NCBI RefSeq assembly: GCF_000721705.1
Contig: NZ_JOJL01000001.1
Location: forward strand, 372,001-436,000
From: Actinoplanes subtropicus
Lineage (GTDB): Bacteria > Actinomycetota > Actinomycetes > Mycobacteriales > Micromonosporaceae
Reading direction: 5' to 3'
Length of the DNA stretch: 64,000 bases
Under the pieces are notes generated by a model, which saw only the letters and a list, made by a program, of their open reading frames with translations, was not told the DNA's origin and searched no databases. Each line of letters starts with the position of its first letter. Position 1 is the first letter of the stretch. The position numbers and the translations under genes are program-made. This document shows positions 34,220-43,339 of the stretch, piece by piece.

Positions 34220-35134
34220 ATGCCGCTCGTGGAGACCCTCCCGATCACCGCCGACACCGCGCAGTGGACCGTCTGGGGCACCGTGGCCCGGATCGTCGTC
34301 ACCGACCCGGCCCGCGTCGAAGAGGCAACGAACCTGGTCAAGGCCGAGCTGGCCGCCGTGGACCGGGCCTGCAGCCGCTTCCGCGCCGACTCCGAACTGC
34401 GCGAGGCCTGCCGATCCGGCGGCCGCCCGGTGACCGTCAGCCCCCTGCTGGCCCACTTGATCAGGTCAGCCCTGACCGCGGCCCGGCAGACCGACGGCGC
34501 CGTCGATCCGACCGTCGGCGCCGCCCTCTGCGGCCTCGGCTACGACCGGGACTTCGCCGCGATCACCGGCCGGCAGGTCGCCCCCGCCGTGCGGGTCTTC
34601 GCGACCCCCGACTGGCGGGCCGTGCACCTGCACGACCTGGAACTGACCGTCCCCGACGGCGTCCTGCTTGATCTCGGCGCGACCGCGAAGGCGGTGGCCG
34701 CCGACCGTGCCGCCGCCCGGGTGGCCGAGCGGCTCGGCGTCGGCGTGCTGGTCGCGCTGGGCGGCGACATCACGACCGCCGGCCAGGGGCCGGCGGGTGG
34801 GTGGCAGATCCTGGTGCAGGACCGTCCGGGTGACCCCCAAGCTTGCGTACGCCTTCCGTCGGGCGCCGCACTGGCCACCTCGAGCACTGCCGGCCGCACC
34901 TGGGGCCGCCCCGGCGAACTCCTGCACCACATCGTCGATCCCCGCACCGGCCGCCCGGCCGCGCCCGTGTGGCGCACCGTCTCCGTGGCCGCACACTCCT
35001 GCCTGCGGGCCAACACCCTGAGCACCGCCGCCATCGTCCGGGGCCACGCCGCGCCGGACCTGCTCGGCACCGTGCCCAGCCGGCTGGTCACGCCGAGCCT
35101 CGACGTGCTGCGCCTGGGCGGGTGGCCGTCGTGA
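34220..35134 (+). CDS. apbE: FAD:protein FMN transferase (ApbE family)
   Basis: A 304-residue protein of the ApbE flavin transferase family, which attaches FMN to a Thr of target proteins. Diagnostic segments are RFRADSELREA, GAVDPTVGAALCGLGYDRDF, VLLDLGATAKAVAADRAA, VLVALGGDITTAG and HHIVDPRTGRPA, plus a C-terminal metal-binding region around ANTLSTAAIV. No signal peptide is evident, so it may act inside the cell. The stop overlaps the next gene as GTGA. The usual target domain is not encoded in the operon. Confidence 0.88.
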   Translation: MPLVETLPITADTAQWTVWGTVARIVVTDPARVEEATNLVKAELAAVDRACSRFRADSELREACRSGGRPVTVSPLLAHLIRSALTAARQTDGAVDPTVGAALCGLGYDRDFAAITGRQVAPAVRVFATPDWRAVHLHDLELTVPDGVLLDLGATAKAVAADRAAARVAERLGVGVLVALGGDITTAGQGPAGGWQILVQDRPGDPQACVRLPSGAALATSSTAGRTWGRPGELLHHIVDPRTGRPAAPVWRTVSVAAHSCLRANTLSTAAIVRGHAAPDLLGTVPSRLVTPSLDVLRLGGWPS

Positions 35135-35715
35135 CCGACGCGCTCTGGTATTTCGCCCGCGGCTCCGGGGTCGTCGCGCTGGTGCTGCTCACGATCGTGG
35201 TGGTGCTCGGCATCGGCTCCCGCTCGGGCCGATCGGTCTTCGGCCTCCCGCGGTTCGCCGTCTCCCTGCTGCACCGCAACGCGGCCCTGCTCGCGGTGGT
35301 CTTCCTGGCCGGGCACGTCATCGGCCTGCTCTTCGACTCGTACGCCCAATTGCGTCTTTTTGATCTTGTTGTGCCGTTCGTGGGGAAGTATCGGCCGCTC
35401 TGGGAGGGGCTCGGCACGGTCGGCTTCGACCTGCTGGTCGCGATCGTGGTGACCAGCCTGCTGCGGAACCGGCTGGGCGCCGGGGTCTGGCGGGCCGTGC
35501 ACTGGCTGGCCTATCTCTGCTGGCCGGTCGCCCTGCTGCACGGGCTCGGCACCGGCACCGACCGCGGCACCTGGTGGCTCTGGACGATCTCGCTGACCTG
35601 CGCGGGCGCCGTGGTCGCCGCCGTCGGCTGGCGCGTCTCGCCGGCCTTCGCCCGCTTCCCCGCCCGCGCCGAGCGCCGCGTCGCGCCCCGACTCCTCGAG
35701 GAGGCTTCCCGATGA
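35131..35715 (+). CDS. ferric-reductase-like transmembrane protein
   Basis: A 194-residue membrane protein with five to six spans. Conserved His residues in spans (SLLHRNAALLAVVFLAGHVIGLL and AVHWLAYLCWPVALLHGLGTGTD) are spaced as in the haem-binding ferric-reductase/NOX/YedZ domain. It should carry electrons across the membrane through two b-type haems. GTG 35131 overlaps apbE (GTGA), and its end overlaps the NuoF-like gene (ATGA), so the operon is tightly coupled. Confidence 0.85.
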   Translation: MTDALWYFARGSGVVALVLLTIVVVLGIGSRSGRSVFGLPRFAVSLLHRNAALLAVVFLAGHVIGLLFDSYAQLRLFDLVVPFVGKYRPLWEGLGTVGFDLLVAIVVTSLLRNRLGAGVWRAVHWLAYLCWPVALLHGLGTGTDRGTWWLWTISLTCAGAVVAAVGWRVSPAFARFPARAERRVAPRLLEEASR

Positions 35716-36884
35716 ACAGCGTGCTCGCAGCACAGACGCTGCTGACCGCCGGCGACGGCGGTCTCGACGACCACCTTTCCCGGTACGGCCGACTGCCGTC
35801 GCTGGACGGCAGCCAGATCGTCGGGCTGGCCCGGGACGCGGAGCTGACCGGCCGGGGCGGCGGCGGCTTCCCGATGTGGCGCAAGCTCGCCGCGGTCGCC
35901 GCCGCCGGCACCCCGGCCGTGGTGATCGCGAACGGCGCCGAGGGGGAGCCGGTCAGCGGCAAGGACCGCCTGCTGCTCACCCGCAAGCCGCACCTGGTGC
36001 TCGACGGCCTGCACCTGGTCGCGCTCGCGACCGGCGCTCGCGCCGCCCACCTGTACGCGCCGGCCGCGCTGCTGCCCCGGCTGCGCGAGTCGCTGGCCGC
36101 CCGCGGGCGCGCCGGCCTCGACAAGCTGCCGGTCACCCTGACCGCAGCCCCGGACGCCTTCGTCTCCGGCGAGGAGTCGGCGGTGGCGTCCGCGATCGCC
36201 GGGCGCGGCGCGGTGCCGGCCGACAAGCGGGTCCGGCTGGTCGAGACCGGCACCCTGGTGCAGAACGTGGAGACGCTGGCCCACCTCGCGCTGATCGCCC
36301 GGTACGGCGCCGGCTGGTTCCTCTCGTCCGGCACGTTCCTGGCCACGGTCAGCGGCGCGGTGGCCCGGCCGAGCGTGGTCGAGGCCCGCTACGGCGTGCC
36401 GCTCGGCGACCTGATCGGGGCGGCCGGCGGCGCCACCGAGAACCTGCGGGCGGTGCTGGTCGGCGGCTACCACGGCGGCTGGGTGCCGGCCGATCCGGCG
36501 CTGCCGGTGACCCGGGAGGCGCTGGCCCCGTTCGGGGCGGCGCCCGGCGCCGGGGTGGTGGTCGCGCTGCCCGCGCACGCCTGCGGGCTGGTCGAGACCG
36601 CCAAGATCACCCAGTACCTGGCCGGTCAGGTGGCCGGGCAGTGCGGGCCGTGCGTGAACGGCCTGCCCCGGATCGCCGGCACGCTCGCCGACCTGGCCGC
36701 GGGCCGTCCTCGGCCGGGGCTGCCGGGGGAGGCCGCCCGGCTGGCGGCGCTGGTCACCGGGCGCGGCGCCTGCCGGCACCCGGACGGCACGGCCCGGCTG
36801 GTGCTCAGCGCGATGCGGGCCTTCGAAGCAGACGTCGCGGCTCACCTGAACGGGCGCTGCCTGGCCACGGGAGGGCGGCTGTGA
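35712..36884 (+). CDS. NuoF-like flavin/iron-sulfur protein
   Basis: A 390-residue soluble protein related to the NADH-binding subunit of complex I and to RnfC. The Gly-rich FMN/NADH loop is LTGRGGGGFPMWRKL, followed by NGAEGEPVSGKDRLLL, a SLBB-like segment around GVPLGDLIGAAGG, and an Fe-S binding end with QCGPCVNGLPRI and GRGACRHPDG, giving at least three cluster cysteines. It probably exchanges electrons between a pyridine nucleotide and the ferredoxin encoded next. It is coupled on both sides (ATGA and GTGA). Confidence 0.82.
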   Translation: MNSVLAAQTLLTAGDGGLDDHLSRYGRLPSLDGSQIVGLARDAELTGRGGGGFPMWRKLAAVAAAGTPAVVIANGAEGEPVSGKDRLLLTRKPHLVLDGLHLVALATGARAAHLYAPAALLPRLRESLAARGRAGLDKLPVTLTAAPDAFVSGEESAVASAIAGRGAVPADKRVRLVETGTLVQNVETLAHLALIARYGAGWFLSSGTFLATVSGAVARPSVVEARYGVPLGDLIGAAGGATENLRAVLVGGYHGGWVPADPALPVTREALAPFGAAPGAGVVVALPAHACGLVETAKITQYLAGQVAGQCGPCVNGLPRIAGTLADLAAGRPRPGLPGEAARLAALVTGRGACRHPDGTARLVLSAMRAFEADVAAHLNGRCLATGGRL

Positions 36885-37090
36885 CCCGCTTGCACATCGA
36901 CTGGACCGCCTGCGACGGGCGCGGCCTGTGCACCGAGCTGCTCGAGGAGATGCTGGTCGAGGACGAGTGGGGCTACCCGGTCTCGCGCGACGGCACCACC
37001 GAGCCGGTGGTGCCGCCGCCACTGGAGGACGCGGCGAAACGGGCGGTCGACCGTTGCCCGATGCTCGCCCTGAAACTGGTGCGTCGCTGA
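36881..37090 (+). CDS. small single-cluster ferredoxin
   Basis: A 69-residue ferredoxin. Cysteines at 11 and 17 (CDGRGLC) and 59 (RCPM) match the single [3Fe-4S] or [4Fe-4S] ferredoxins that often serve actinobacterial P450s and redox modules. GTG 36881 overlaps the NuoF-like stop as GTGA. It is the last gene of the operon. Electrons presumably pass between it, the NuoF-like protein and the membrane haem protein. Confidence 0.82.
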   Translation: MTRLHIDWTACDGRGLCTELLEEMLVEDEWGYPVSRDGTTEPVVPPPLEDAAKRAVDRCPMLALKLVRR

Positions 37091-37291
37091 GCGGACGAAA
37101 CTCGGCCGTTGTCTCTTTCGTCGTCCCTGTTGCGCCGGCATCTTGCCCGGATTTCAGCCGAAAAATGCGTTCCGCCGGTATCGCAGAAATATGCCGGTTA
37201 GATTACGGATGGCGCGGCCTCATGGCTGACCTCCGTCAGGCATCCGCCGCGCTGAAAAGCCGGACTTTTCCGGCACCCCGAACCGCCCTCA

Positions 37292-37376
37292 GGTGCGGTA
37301 CCCGAACAGGCAAACCCGCGGCAACGCGGCGACGCAAAGCCAGGGGCCTCCCCGACGGAGGTAGCCCAGCCGCCGA
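37292..37376 (+). ncRNA. c-di-GMP-I (GEMM) riboswitch candidate
   Basis: The conserved GEMM landmarks occur in order: GGCAAACC (37309-37316), a hairpin CCGCG-GCAA-CGCGG with GNRA tetraloop (37316-37329), GACGCAAAGCC (37331-37341), a second stem CCTCC/GGAGG (37347-37351 with 37357-37361), GGTAGCC (37360-37366), and closing P1 pairs GCGG/CCGC (37295-37298 with 37370-37373). The ribosome binding site AAGGAG follows at once (37376-37381), ahead of ATG 37393. This fits translational control of the Calx-beta protein by cyclic di-GMP. Confidence 0.82.
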
Positions 37377-37392
37377 AGGAGACAGAACAGAC

Positions 37393-39507
37393 ATGCGCTA
37401 TCGAGAAGCCCATGCGGCCACGAGCGGCTCGGTTCCGTTCACGCCGCGTGGCAGGAAGCCGGCGCGAACGGTCCTGGCGACCGCCATAGCCGGCGCAATC
37501 GGCCTCGTGCCGGCGGTGATGGTCTCATCACCGGCCTTCGCCGCGACCTCCAGCTCCGACGTCACGCTCGCAGCCGGTGGTGGCGCAGGCATCACCCCGA
37601 CCGAGGCTCAGTCCGCCACCTTGACGCTGACCTGGGTTCCGGCCACGGCGCCGGCCACGAACCTCACGTGGAGCACCGCGGATGCCACGGCGACGGCCGG
37701 ATCCGACTACACCGCAGTCAAGGCGCAGCCCATCAGCTTCACCGGCGGTGGCGCCGGCGCCACGGCGACACTGAACGTGTCGACACTGGCCGACACCCTC
37801 TACGAGGGCGCGGAAACGTTCAAGGTCAACGTCTACGACCCGAACAACGCCACGCCCATCGCCACGCAGACCGTCACGATCACCGACAGCCAGTCGGCTC
37901 CGGACGTGGCCGTCACGCCGGCTTCGGTGACAGAGGGCAACAACGGTTGGCACTCGCAGACGTTCACGCTGACCATGACACCCGCCTCGCAGGCAGTTCA
38001 GGCGGTGCACTGGGCAGCGGTCGACACCGGATCGGCCGTTGACGGCACGGACTTCAAGGCCGCCAGCGGCGACGTCACCTTCGCCTCCGGCGAGACGACG
38101 AAGACCTTCACCGTCGACATCAACGGCGACAAGACCTACGACGGTGCGGACGAGACCTTCGACATCGGGATCACCGCGATCAACCGGCCCGGCACCTCGA
38201 CGATGAGTGACGTCACGTCGACGAACCAGCCGTTCACGACCACGATCACGGACGACGACGCGAAGCCGACCTACAGCGTGCCGAACATCAACGCGACGGC
38301 CGGTGCCGCCGCGTCCGCGGCGCTCGTTGCGATCAAGCTGTCGAACCCGACCGATCTGCCCGTCGCCTTCGCTCTCACGAGCTCGCCCGGCACCGCGGCG
38401 AACAATACCGAATTCAGCCTGCCGGCCCAGACCGTCACCATCCCGGCGGGCAGCGACACCGGCTACGGCGTCTTGCTGATCAACGGGACCACGGTCTTCG
38501 GGCCCACCAAGAGCGCGACGATCATCGCCACGCCGGGAAGCAACAAGTCTGAACTGGCCGGCGCCGGCGCGACCGCGGCGAACGCCACGCTGACGATCGC
38601 CAACGGCGCCACGGCGCCGGTCATCACCATCAGCCCGGACAAGGTCGCCCCGGGCGACTCGGTCCACGTGATCGCGACCGTCACCGGCAGCTCGTCGGCC
38701 GACACTCCGGTCAACTTCACGTTCGCCGGTGGCTCGGTCAACGGCAGCAAGGCGGCCTCGCCGAGCGACTTCAGCGGGCCGACGACCACGTCGATCACCA
38801 TTCCGGCCAACACGGCGAGTGGCACGACGTACGACCTCGGTGCCCTGACGACGACCAAGCCGACCACCTCGCAGCCCGACAAGACGATCCTCGTCTCCGG
38901 CGTGGCCTTCGGCGGCGGCGCGACCGTCAAGAACAGCGTCATCACCATCACGGCCGGCAGTGGCACGCCCACTCCGGGCTCGCTGACCATCAGCGCGCCG
39001 AGCAACGTGCAGGGTGCGGTGGCTGTGCCGGTCACCGGCATGGCGGCGGCGAGCACGGCGGTCGAGCTGTGGGGCGCCCCGGTCGGCGGCGGCGACATGG
39101 CGAAGCTGCAGACCACCACCAGCGACGCGAAGGGCAGCTACGCCTTCTCCCGCTGGATCGGCATGGGCTACAAGTTCAGCGTCCACTCGGGCAGCGACAC
39201 GTCCAAGGTCGTCACCGTGACGGTCACCCAGGTTCCGGTCTTCGTGGCCTCCACCACGAAGGGCATGGCGAGCTTCGCCGTGCAGGGCAACCCGCGGGCG
39301 GCCGGCCAGACCGTCATCGTGCAGCGCTACCTGGGCGGGAAGTGGGCCAACGTCGCCCGCGGCCTGACCGGCAGCAACAACCAGTGGCGGGGCGCCGTGA
39401 AGATCGCTTCGGGCACCATGGTCGCGGTCCGGGCGTTCGTCGCCGGCGACACGACCTCGGGCATCATGGGCGGCTACTCGGACATCAAGCGATTCAAGAT
39501 CAAGTAG
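37393..39507 (+). CDS. secreted Calx-beta domain protein under riboswitch control
   Basis: A 704-residue exported protein. A signal peptide with basic N-region ends at AFA (residues 48-50). Two Calx-beta repeats follow (about 60-165 and 165-290), recognisable from DYTAVKAQPISFTGG, LYEGAETFKVNVYD, GTDFKAASGDVTFASGE and DGADETFDIGI with acidic calcium ligands; then Thr/Ser-rich Ig-like beta segments and a C-terminal domain ending KRFKIK. There is no LPXTG motif or C-terminal anchor. Such proteins act in adhesion or the extracellular matrix. The c-di-GMP riboswitch candidate in its leader supports a role in surface life or development. Confidence 0.82.
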   Translation: MRYREAHAATSGSVPFTPRGRKPARTVLATAIAGAIGLVPAVMVSSPAFAATSSSDVTLAAGGGAGITPTEAQSATLTLTWVPATAPATNLTWSTADATATAGSDYTAVKAQPISFTGGGAGATATLNVSTLADTLYEGAETFKVNVYDPNNATPIATQTVTITDSQSAPDVAVTPASVTEGNNGWHSQTFTLTMTPASQAVQAVHWAAVDTGSAVDGTDFKAASGDVTFASGETTKTFTVDINGDKTYDGADETFDIGITAINRPGTSTMSDVTSTNQPFTTTITDDDAKPTYSVPNINATAGAAASAALVAIKLSNPTDLPVAFALTSSPGTAANNTEFSLPAQTVTIPAGSDTGYGVLLINGTTVFGPTKSATIIATPGSNKSELAGAGATAANATLTIANGATAPVITISPDKVAPGDSVHVIATVTGSSSADTPVNFTFAGGSVNGSKAASPSDFSGPTTTSITIPANTASGTTYDLGALTTTKPTTSQPDKTILVSGVAFGGGATVKNSVITITAGSGTPTPGSLTISAPSNVQGAVAVPVTGMAAASTAVELWGAPVGGGDMAKLQTTTSDAKGSYAFSRWIGMGYKFSVHSGSDTSKVVTVTVTQVPVFVASTTKGMASFAVQGNPRAAGQTVIVQRYLGGKWANVARGLTGSNNQWRGAVKIASGTMVAVRAFVAGDTTSGIMGGYSDIKRFKIK

Positions 39508-39527
39508 TCACCATCTGACGGAACGAA

Positions 39528-39556
39528 GGCGGGGGCGGCCACTGGCCGCCCCCGCC
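39528..39556. terminator. strong bidirectional hairpin terminator
   Basis: GGCGGGGGCGGCC and GGCCGCCCCCGCC form a perfect 13-bp stem with a 3-nt loop, between the convergent ends of the Calx-beta gene (39507) and the ABC exporter gene (39574). It can terminate both. Confidence 0.85.
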
Positions 39557-39573
39557 GCACTTTGCTCAGCGAA

Positions 39574-41544
39574 TCAGTCGACCTCGGCGACCGCCTGAGC
39601 GAACTGCGCCGAGTAGAGCCGGGCGTACGCGCCGTCGGCCGCGATCAGCTCGTGGTGCGTGCCCTGCTCGACGATCTGCCCGTGCTCCATCACCAGGATC
39701 ACGTCGGCGTCCCGGATGGTGGAGAGCCGGTGCGCGATGACGAAGCTGGTCCGGCCCGCGCGCAGCGTGTTCATCGCCCGCTGGATCAGCACCTCGGTCC
39801 GGGTGTCGACCGAGCTGGTCGCCTCGTCCAGGATCAGGATGCTCGGCTCGGCCAGGAACGCCCGGGCGATGGTGATCAGCTGCTTCTGCCCGGCGCTGAC
39901 GTTCGAGCCCTCCTCGTCGATCACCGTCTCGTAGCCGTCCGGCAGCGCCCGGACGAAGTGGTCGACATGCGCCGCCTCGGCCGCGGCCTGCACCTTCGCC
40001 ATGTCGAAGGAGTCCGCACCGTACGCGATGTTCTCCGCGATGGTCCCGCCGAACAGCCAGGTGTCCTGCAGCACCATGCCGATCTGCTCGCGCAGTTCCT
40101 CCCGCGGCATCTCGTTGATGTCCACCCCGTCCAGCGTGATCCGGCCGGAGTCGACGTCGTAGAACCGCATGATCAGGTTGACCAGCGTGGTCTTGCCGGC
40201 GCCGGTCGGCCCGACGATCGCCACCGTCTGGCCGGGCTCGACCGCCAGCGACAGGTTGTCGATCAGCGGCTTGTCCGGCAGGTAGCGGAACGACACGTCC
40301 TCGAAGGCGACCCGGCCCTCGACGTGGTGCATGTCCCTCGACGGCGGCTCGGGCGACTGCTCGGGCGCGTCCAGCAGGGCGAACACCCGCTCGGCCGAGG
40401 CCACGCCGGACTGGATCAGGTTGGCCATCGAGGCGACCTGGGTCAGCGGCTGGCTGAACTGCCGGGAGTACTGGATGAACGCCTGCACCTCGCCGAGCGA
40501 CAGGTTGCCGGAGGCCACCTGCAGGCCGCCGACGACCGCCACCAGCACGTAGTTCAGGTTGCTGATGAACATCATGGACGGCTGGATCAGGCCGGAGATG
40601 AACTGCGCCTTGAAGCTCGACGCGTACAGCTTGTTGTTGTGCTCCTCGAAGGTGGCCCGGGCCTCGTCCTGCCGGCCGAAGACCTTGACCAGCGAGTGGC
40701 CGGTGAACATCTCCTCGATGTGCCCGTTGAGCTTGCCGGTCGTCTTCCACTGGGCGACGAAGTTGGGCTGCGAGCGCTTGCCGATGAAGGTGGTCACGAA
40801 GATCGACACCGGCACCGTGATCAGCGCGATCAGGGCCAGCAGCCACGAGATCCAGAACATGAACCCGAGCACGCCGACGATCATCAGCAGCGCCGTGATC
40901 AGCTGGGCGAACGTCTGCTGCAGCGTCTGCGCGATGTTGTCGGTGTCGTTGGTGGCCCGGCTCAGCACCTCGCCGCGCGGCTGCTGGTCGAAGTACGACA
41001 GCGGCAGCCGGGACAGTTTCGCCTCGACGTCCTGCCGCAGCTTGAAGACCGCCTTCTGCACCACGGTCGCGGTGATCCGGCCCTGGAAGACGCCGAACAG
41101 CCAGGCACACAGGTAGACGACCGCTACCCAGCCGAGCAGGTGCAGCAGCTTGTCGAAGTCGATGCCCACGCCCGGCACGAAGTTGATCGAGGAGAGCAGG
41201 TCGGCCCGGGTGTTCTCGCCGTGCGCACGCAGCTGGTCGATGACCTGCTGCTTGGTGGTGCCGGCCGGCAACGACGACAGCGACTTGCCGATGAAGCCGG
41301 AGAAGATGATGTCGGTGGCGTGGCCGAGCAGGCGCGGGCCGGACACGGAGAGCGCGACGCTGCAGATGCCGAACAGCAGCACCAGGGCGACCAGGGCGCG
41401 CTGCGGCTTGAGCAGGCCGAGCAGGCGCTTGGTGGAGCCCTTGAAGTCGTTGAGCTTCTCCGGTGGCGCCCCACCCATCATCATCCGGGCGGCAGGCGGC
41501 CCCATCGGCCTGGGCCCGGCGGCGGCGCGATTGGGCGCGGTCAT
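39574..41544 (-). CDS. ABC exporter half-transporter, catalytic-site subunit
   Basis: A 656-residue fused membrane/ATPase protein. Six spans lie in residues about 45-360 and the nucleotide-binding domain has Walker A GPTGAGKTTL, Walker B ILILDEATSSVD with the catalytic Glu, and H-loop VIAHRLSTI, but its signature is NVSAGQKQ rather than LSGGQ. The partner at 41603 shows the opposite pattern, as in asymmetric heterodimeric exporters (TmrAB/TM287-288 type). ATG 41544 is chosen because GGAGG lies 6 nt upstream. It follows the partner gene after 58 bp in the TetR-led operon. Confidence 0.9.
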   Translation of the reverse strand: MTAPNRAAAGPRPMGPPAARMMMGGAPPEKLNDFKGSTKRLLGLLKPQRALVALVLLFGICSVALSVSGPRLLGHATDIIFSGFIGKSLSSLPAGTTKQQVIDQLRAHGENTRADLLSSINFVPGVGIDFDKLLHLLGWVAVVYLCAWLFGVFQGRITATVVQKAVFKLRQDVEAKLSRLPLSYFDQQPRGEVLSRATNDTDNIAQTLQQTFAQLITALLMIVGVLGFMFWISWLLALIALITVPVSIFVTTFIGKRSQPNFVAQWKTTGKLNGHIEEMFTGHSLVKVFGRQDEARATFEEHNNKLYASSFKAQFISGLIQPSMMFISNLNYVLVAVVGGLQVASGNLSLGEVQAFIQYSRQFSQPLTQVASMANLIQSGVASAERVFALLDAPEQSPEPPSRDMHHVEGRVAFEDVSFRYLPDKPLIDNLSLAVEPGQTVAIVGPTGAGKTTLVNLIMRFYDVDSGRITLDGVDINEMPREELREQIGMVLQDTWLFGGTIAENIAYGADSFDMAKVQAAAEAAHVDHFVRALPDGYETVIDEEGSNVSAGQKQLITIARAFLAEPSILILDEATSSVDTRTEVLIQRAMNTLRAGRTSFVIAHRLSTIRDADVILVMEHGQIVEQGTHHELIAADGAYARLYSAQFAQAVAEVD

Positions 41545-41602
41545 ACTCTGCCTCCAAAAGACCAAGACACCTTTACGCGATCACGACACTCGCTTCGCTC
41601 GG

Positions 41603-43339
41603 TCATGCCGCGGCCTCCTGCTCGGTGAGCTGGGATAGGACGATTTCGCGGTACGTGGTGTTGGTGTCCATGAGTTCGGAATGTGTGCCGACGCCGACGA
41701 CGCGGCCCTCGTCGAGCACGACGATCCGGTCGGCGTCGCGGATGGTGCTCACCCGCTGGGCCACCACGACCACGGTCGCGTCCGCCACGTGGGCGGTCAG
41801 CGCGGCCCGCAGCGCCGCGTCGGTGGCGTAGTCGAGCGCCGAGAACGAGTCGTCGAAGAGGTAGATCTCCGGCCGGGCCACGAGGAGCCGGGCGATCGCC
41901 AGCCGCTGCCGCTGGCCGCCCGAGACGTTCGTGCCGCCCTGGGCGATCTTCGCGTCCAGCCCGCCCTCCATCCGCTCGACGAAGTCGCGGGCCTGGGCGA
42001 TCTCCAGGGCCTCCCACAGCTGCTCGTCGGTCGCCTCCGGGTTGCCGTAGCGCAGGTTGCTGGCCACGGTGCCGGTGAACAGATACGGCTTCTGCGGGAC
42101 CAGGCCGACCGTACGGGAAAGAAGTTTTTCGTCCAGGTCCCGCACGTCGACGCCGTCGACCAGCACCTGGCCCTCGGTCGCGTCGAACAGCCGCGGTACC
42201 AGGTTGAGCAGCGTGGTCTTGCCGCTGCCGGTACTGCCGATGATCGCCGTGACCTCGCGCGGCCGGGCGGTGAGATCGATGTCGCAGACCACCGGCGCGT
42301 CGGCGCCGGGGTAGCGGAAGCCCACCCCGCGCATCTCCAGGACGCCGTGCCGACTCAGCGTGGTGACCGGGGCGAGCGGCGGCTCGACGCTCGACTCCGT
42401 GGTGAGCACCTCCTCGATCCGCTCGGCGCAGACCTCGGCCCGCGGGATCATCACGAACATGAAGGTCGCCATCATGATCGACATGAGGATCTGCATGAGG
42501 TAGCTGAGGAACGCGGTGAGCGCGCCGACCTGCATGTGGTTGCTGTCGATCCGGTGGCCGCCGAACCACAGCACCGCGACGCTGGACAGGTTCACGATCA
42601 GCATCACGGTCGGGAACATCAGCGCCATCAGCTTTCCGGCCCGCAGCGAGACGTCGGTGAGATCGTCGTTCGCGGTGGTGAAGCGGGCCTTCTCGCGGTC
42701 GTCGCGGACGAACGCGCGGATCACCCGGATGCCGGTGATCTGCTCGCGCATCACCTGGTTGACCCGGTCGATGCGCACCTGCATCTTGCGGAACAGCGGC
42801 CGCATGAAGGTGATGATCACGCCGACGGTGAGGATCAGGATCGGCACGATCACCAGCAGCATCGAGGAGAGCGGCACGTCCTGGCGCAGCGCCAGCACCA
42901 CGCCGCCGACGCACATGATCGGCGCCGACACCATCAGCGTGAAGGTGAGCAGTACCAGCATCTGCACCTGCTGCACGTCATTGGTGGTGCGGGTGATCAG
43001 CGACGGTGCGCCGAACTGGCCCACCTCCCGGGCCGAGAAGTCCTGAACCCGGGAAAAGATCGAATTGCGTACGTCGCGGCCGACCGCCATCGCGGTGCGG
43101 GCGCCGAAATACACGGCCACGATCTGCGCCGCGATCTGCAACACGGTGATGCCCAGCATGCCCGCGCCGACCCGCATGACGTAGTTGGTGTCGCCCTTGA
43201 TCACGCCGTTGTCGATGATGTCGGCGTTGAGCGTGGGCAGGTAAAGGGTGGCCAGGGTCTGAAGGAACTGGAAGAGCACGACCAGGACGATCGCGCCCTT
43301 GTACGGCCGGAGATGGCCGCGGAGCAGTTGGATGAGCAC
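41603..43339 (-). CDS. ABC exporter half-transporter, degenerate-site subunit
   Basis: A 578-residue exporter subunit with six spans and one ATPase domain. Walker A is GSTGSGKTTL and the signature NVSGGQRQRLAIAR is canonical, but the Walker B end reads IYLFDDSFSALD (catalytic Glu replaced by Asp) and the H-loop reads VVAQRVSTI (His replaced by Gln). It therefore contributes a good signature to its partner's active site and a dead Walker B to the other. Its GTG start overlaps the TetR stop (TAGTG). Together with the 39574 product it should export a drug, lipid or peptide. Confidence 0.9.
   Translation of the reverse strand: MLIQLLRGHLRPYKGAIVLVVLFQFLQTLATLYLPTLNADIIDNGVIKGDTNYVMRVGAGMLGITVLQIAAQIVAVYFGARTAMAVGRDVRNSIFSRVQDFSAREVGQFGAPSLITRTTNDVQQVQMLVLLTFTLMVSAPIMCVGGVVLALRQDVPLSSMLLVIVPILILTVGVIITFMRPLFRKMQVRIDRVNQVMREQITGIRVIRAFVRDDREKARFTTANDDLTDVSLRAGKLMALMFPTVMLIVNLSSVAVLWFGGHRIDSNHMQVGALTAFLSYLMQILMSIMMATFMFVMIPRAEVCAERIEEVLTTESSVEPPLAPVTTLSRHGVLEMRGVGFRYPGADAPVVCDIDLTARPREVTAIIGSTGSGKTTLLNLVPRLFDATEGQVLVDGVDVRDLDEKLLSRTVGLVPQKPYLFTGTVASNLRYGNPEATDEQLWEALEIAQARDFVERMEGGLDAKIAQGGTNVSGGQRQRLAIARLLVARPEIYLFDDSFSALDYATDAALRAALTAHVADATVVVVAQRVSTIRDADRIVVLDEGRVVGVGTHSELMDTNTTYREIVLSQLTEQEAAA

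Noticed and set aside
37292..37376. c-di-AMP (ydaO) riboswitch as alternative for the Calx-beta leader
   Set aside because: The GACGCAAAGCC and GNRA-capped hairpin arrangement matches GEMM; I do not see the ydaO pseudoknot landmarks.
39562..41628. 688-codon plus-strand frame opposite the ABC exporter
   Set aside because: His/Arg/Asp-rich shadow of the membrane protein codons; the minus strand has all ABC motifs.
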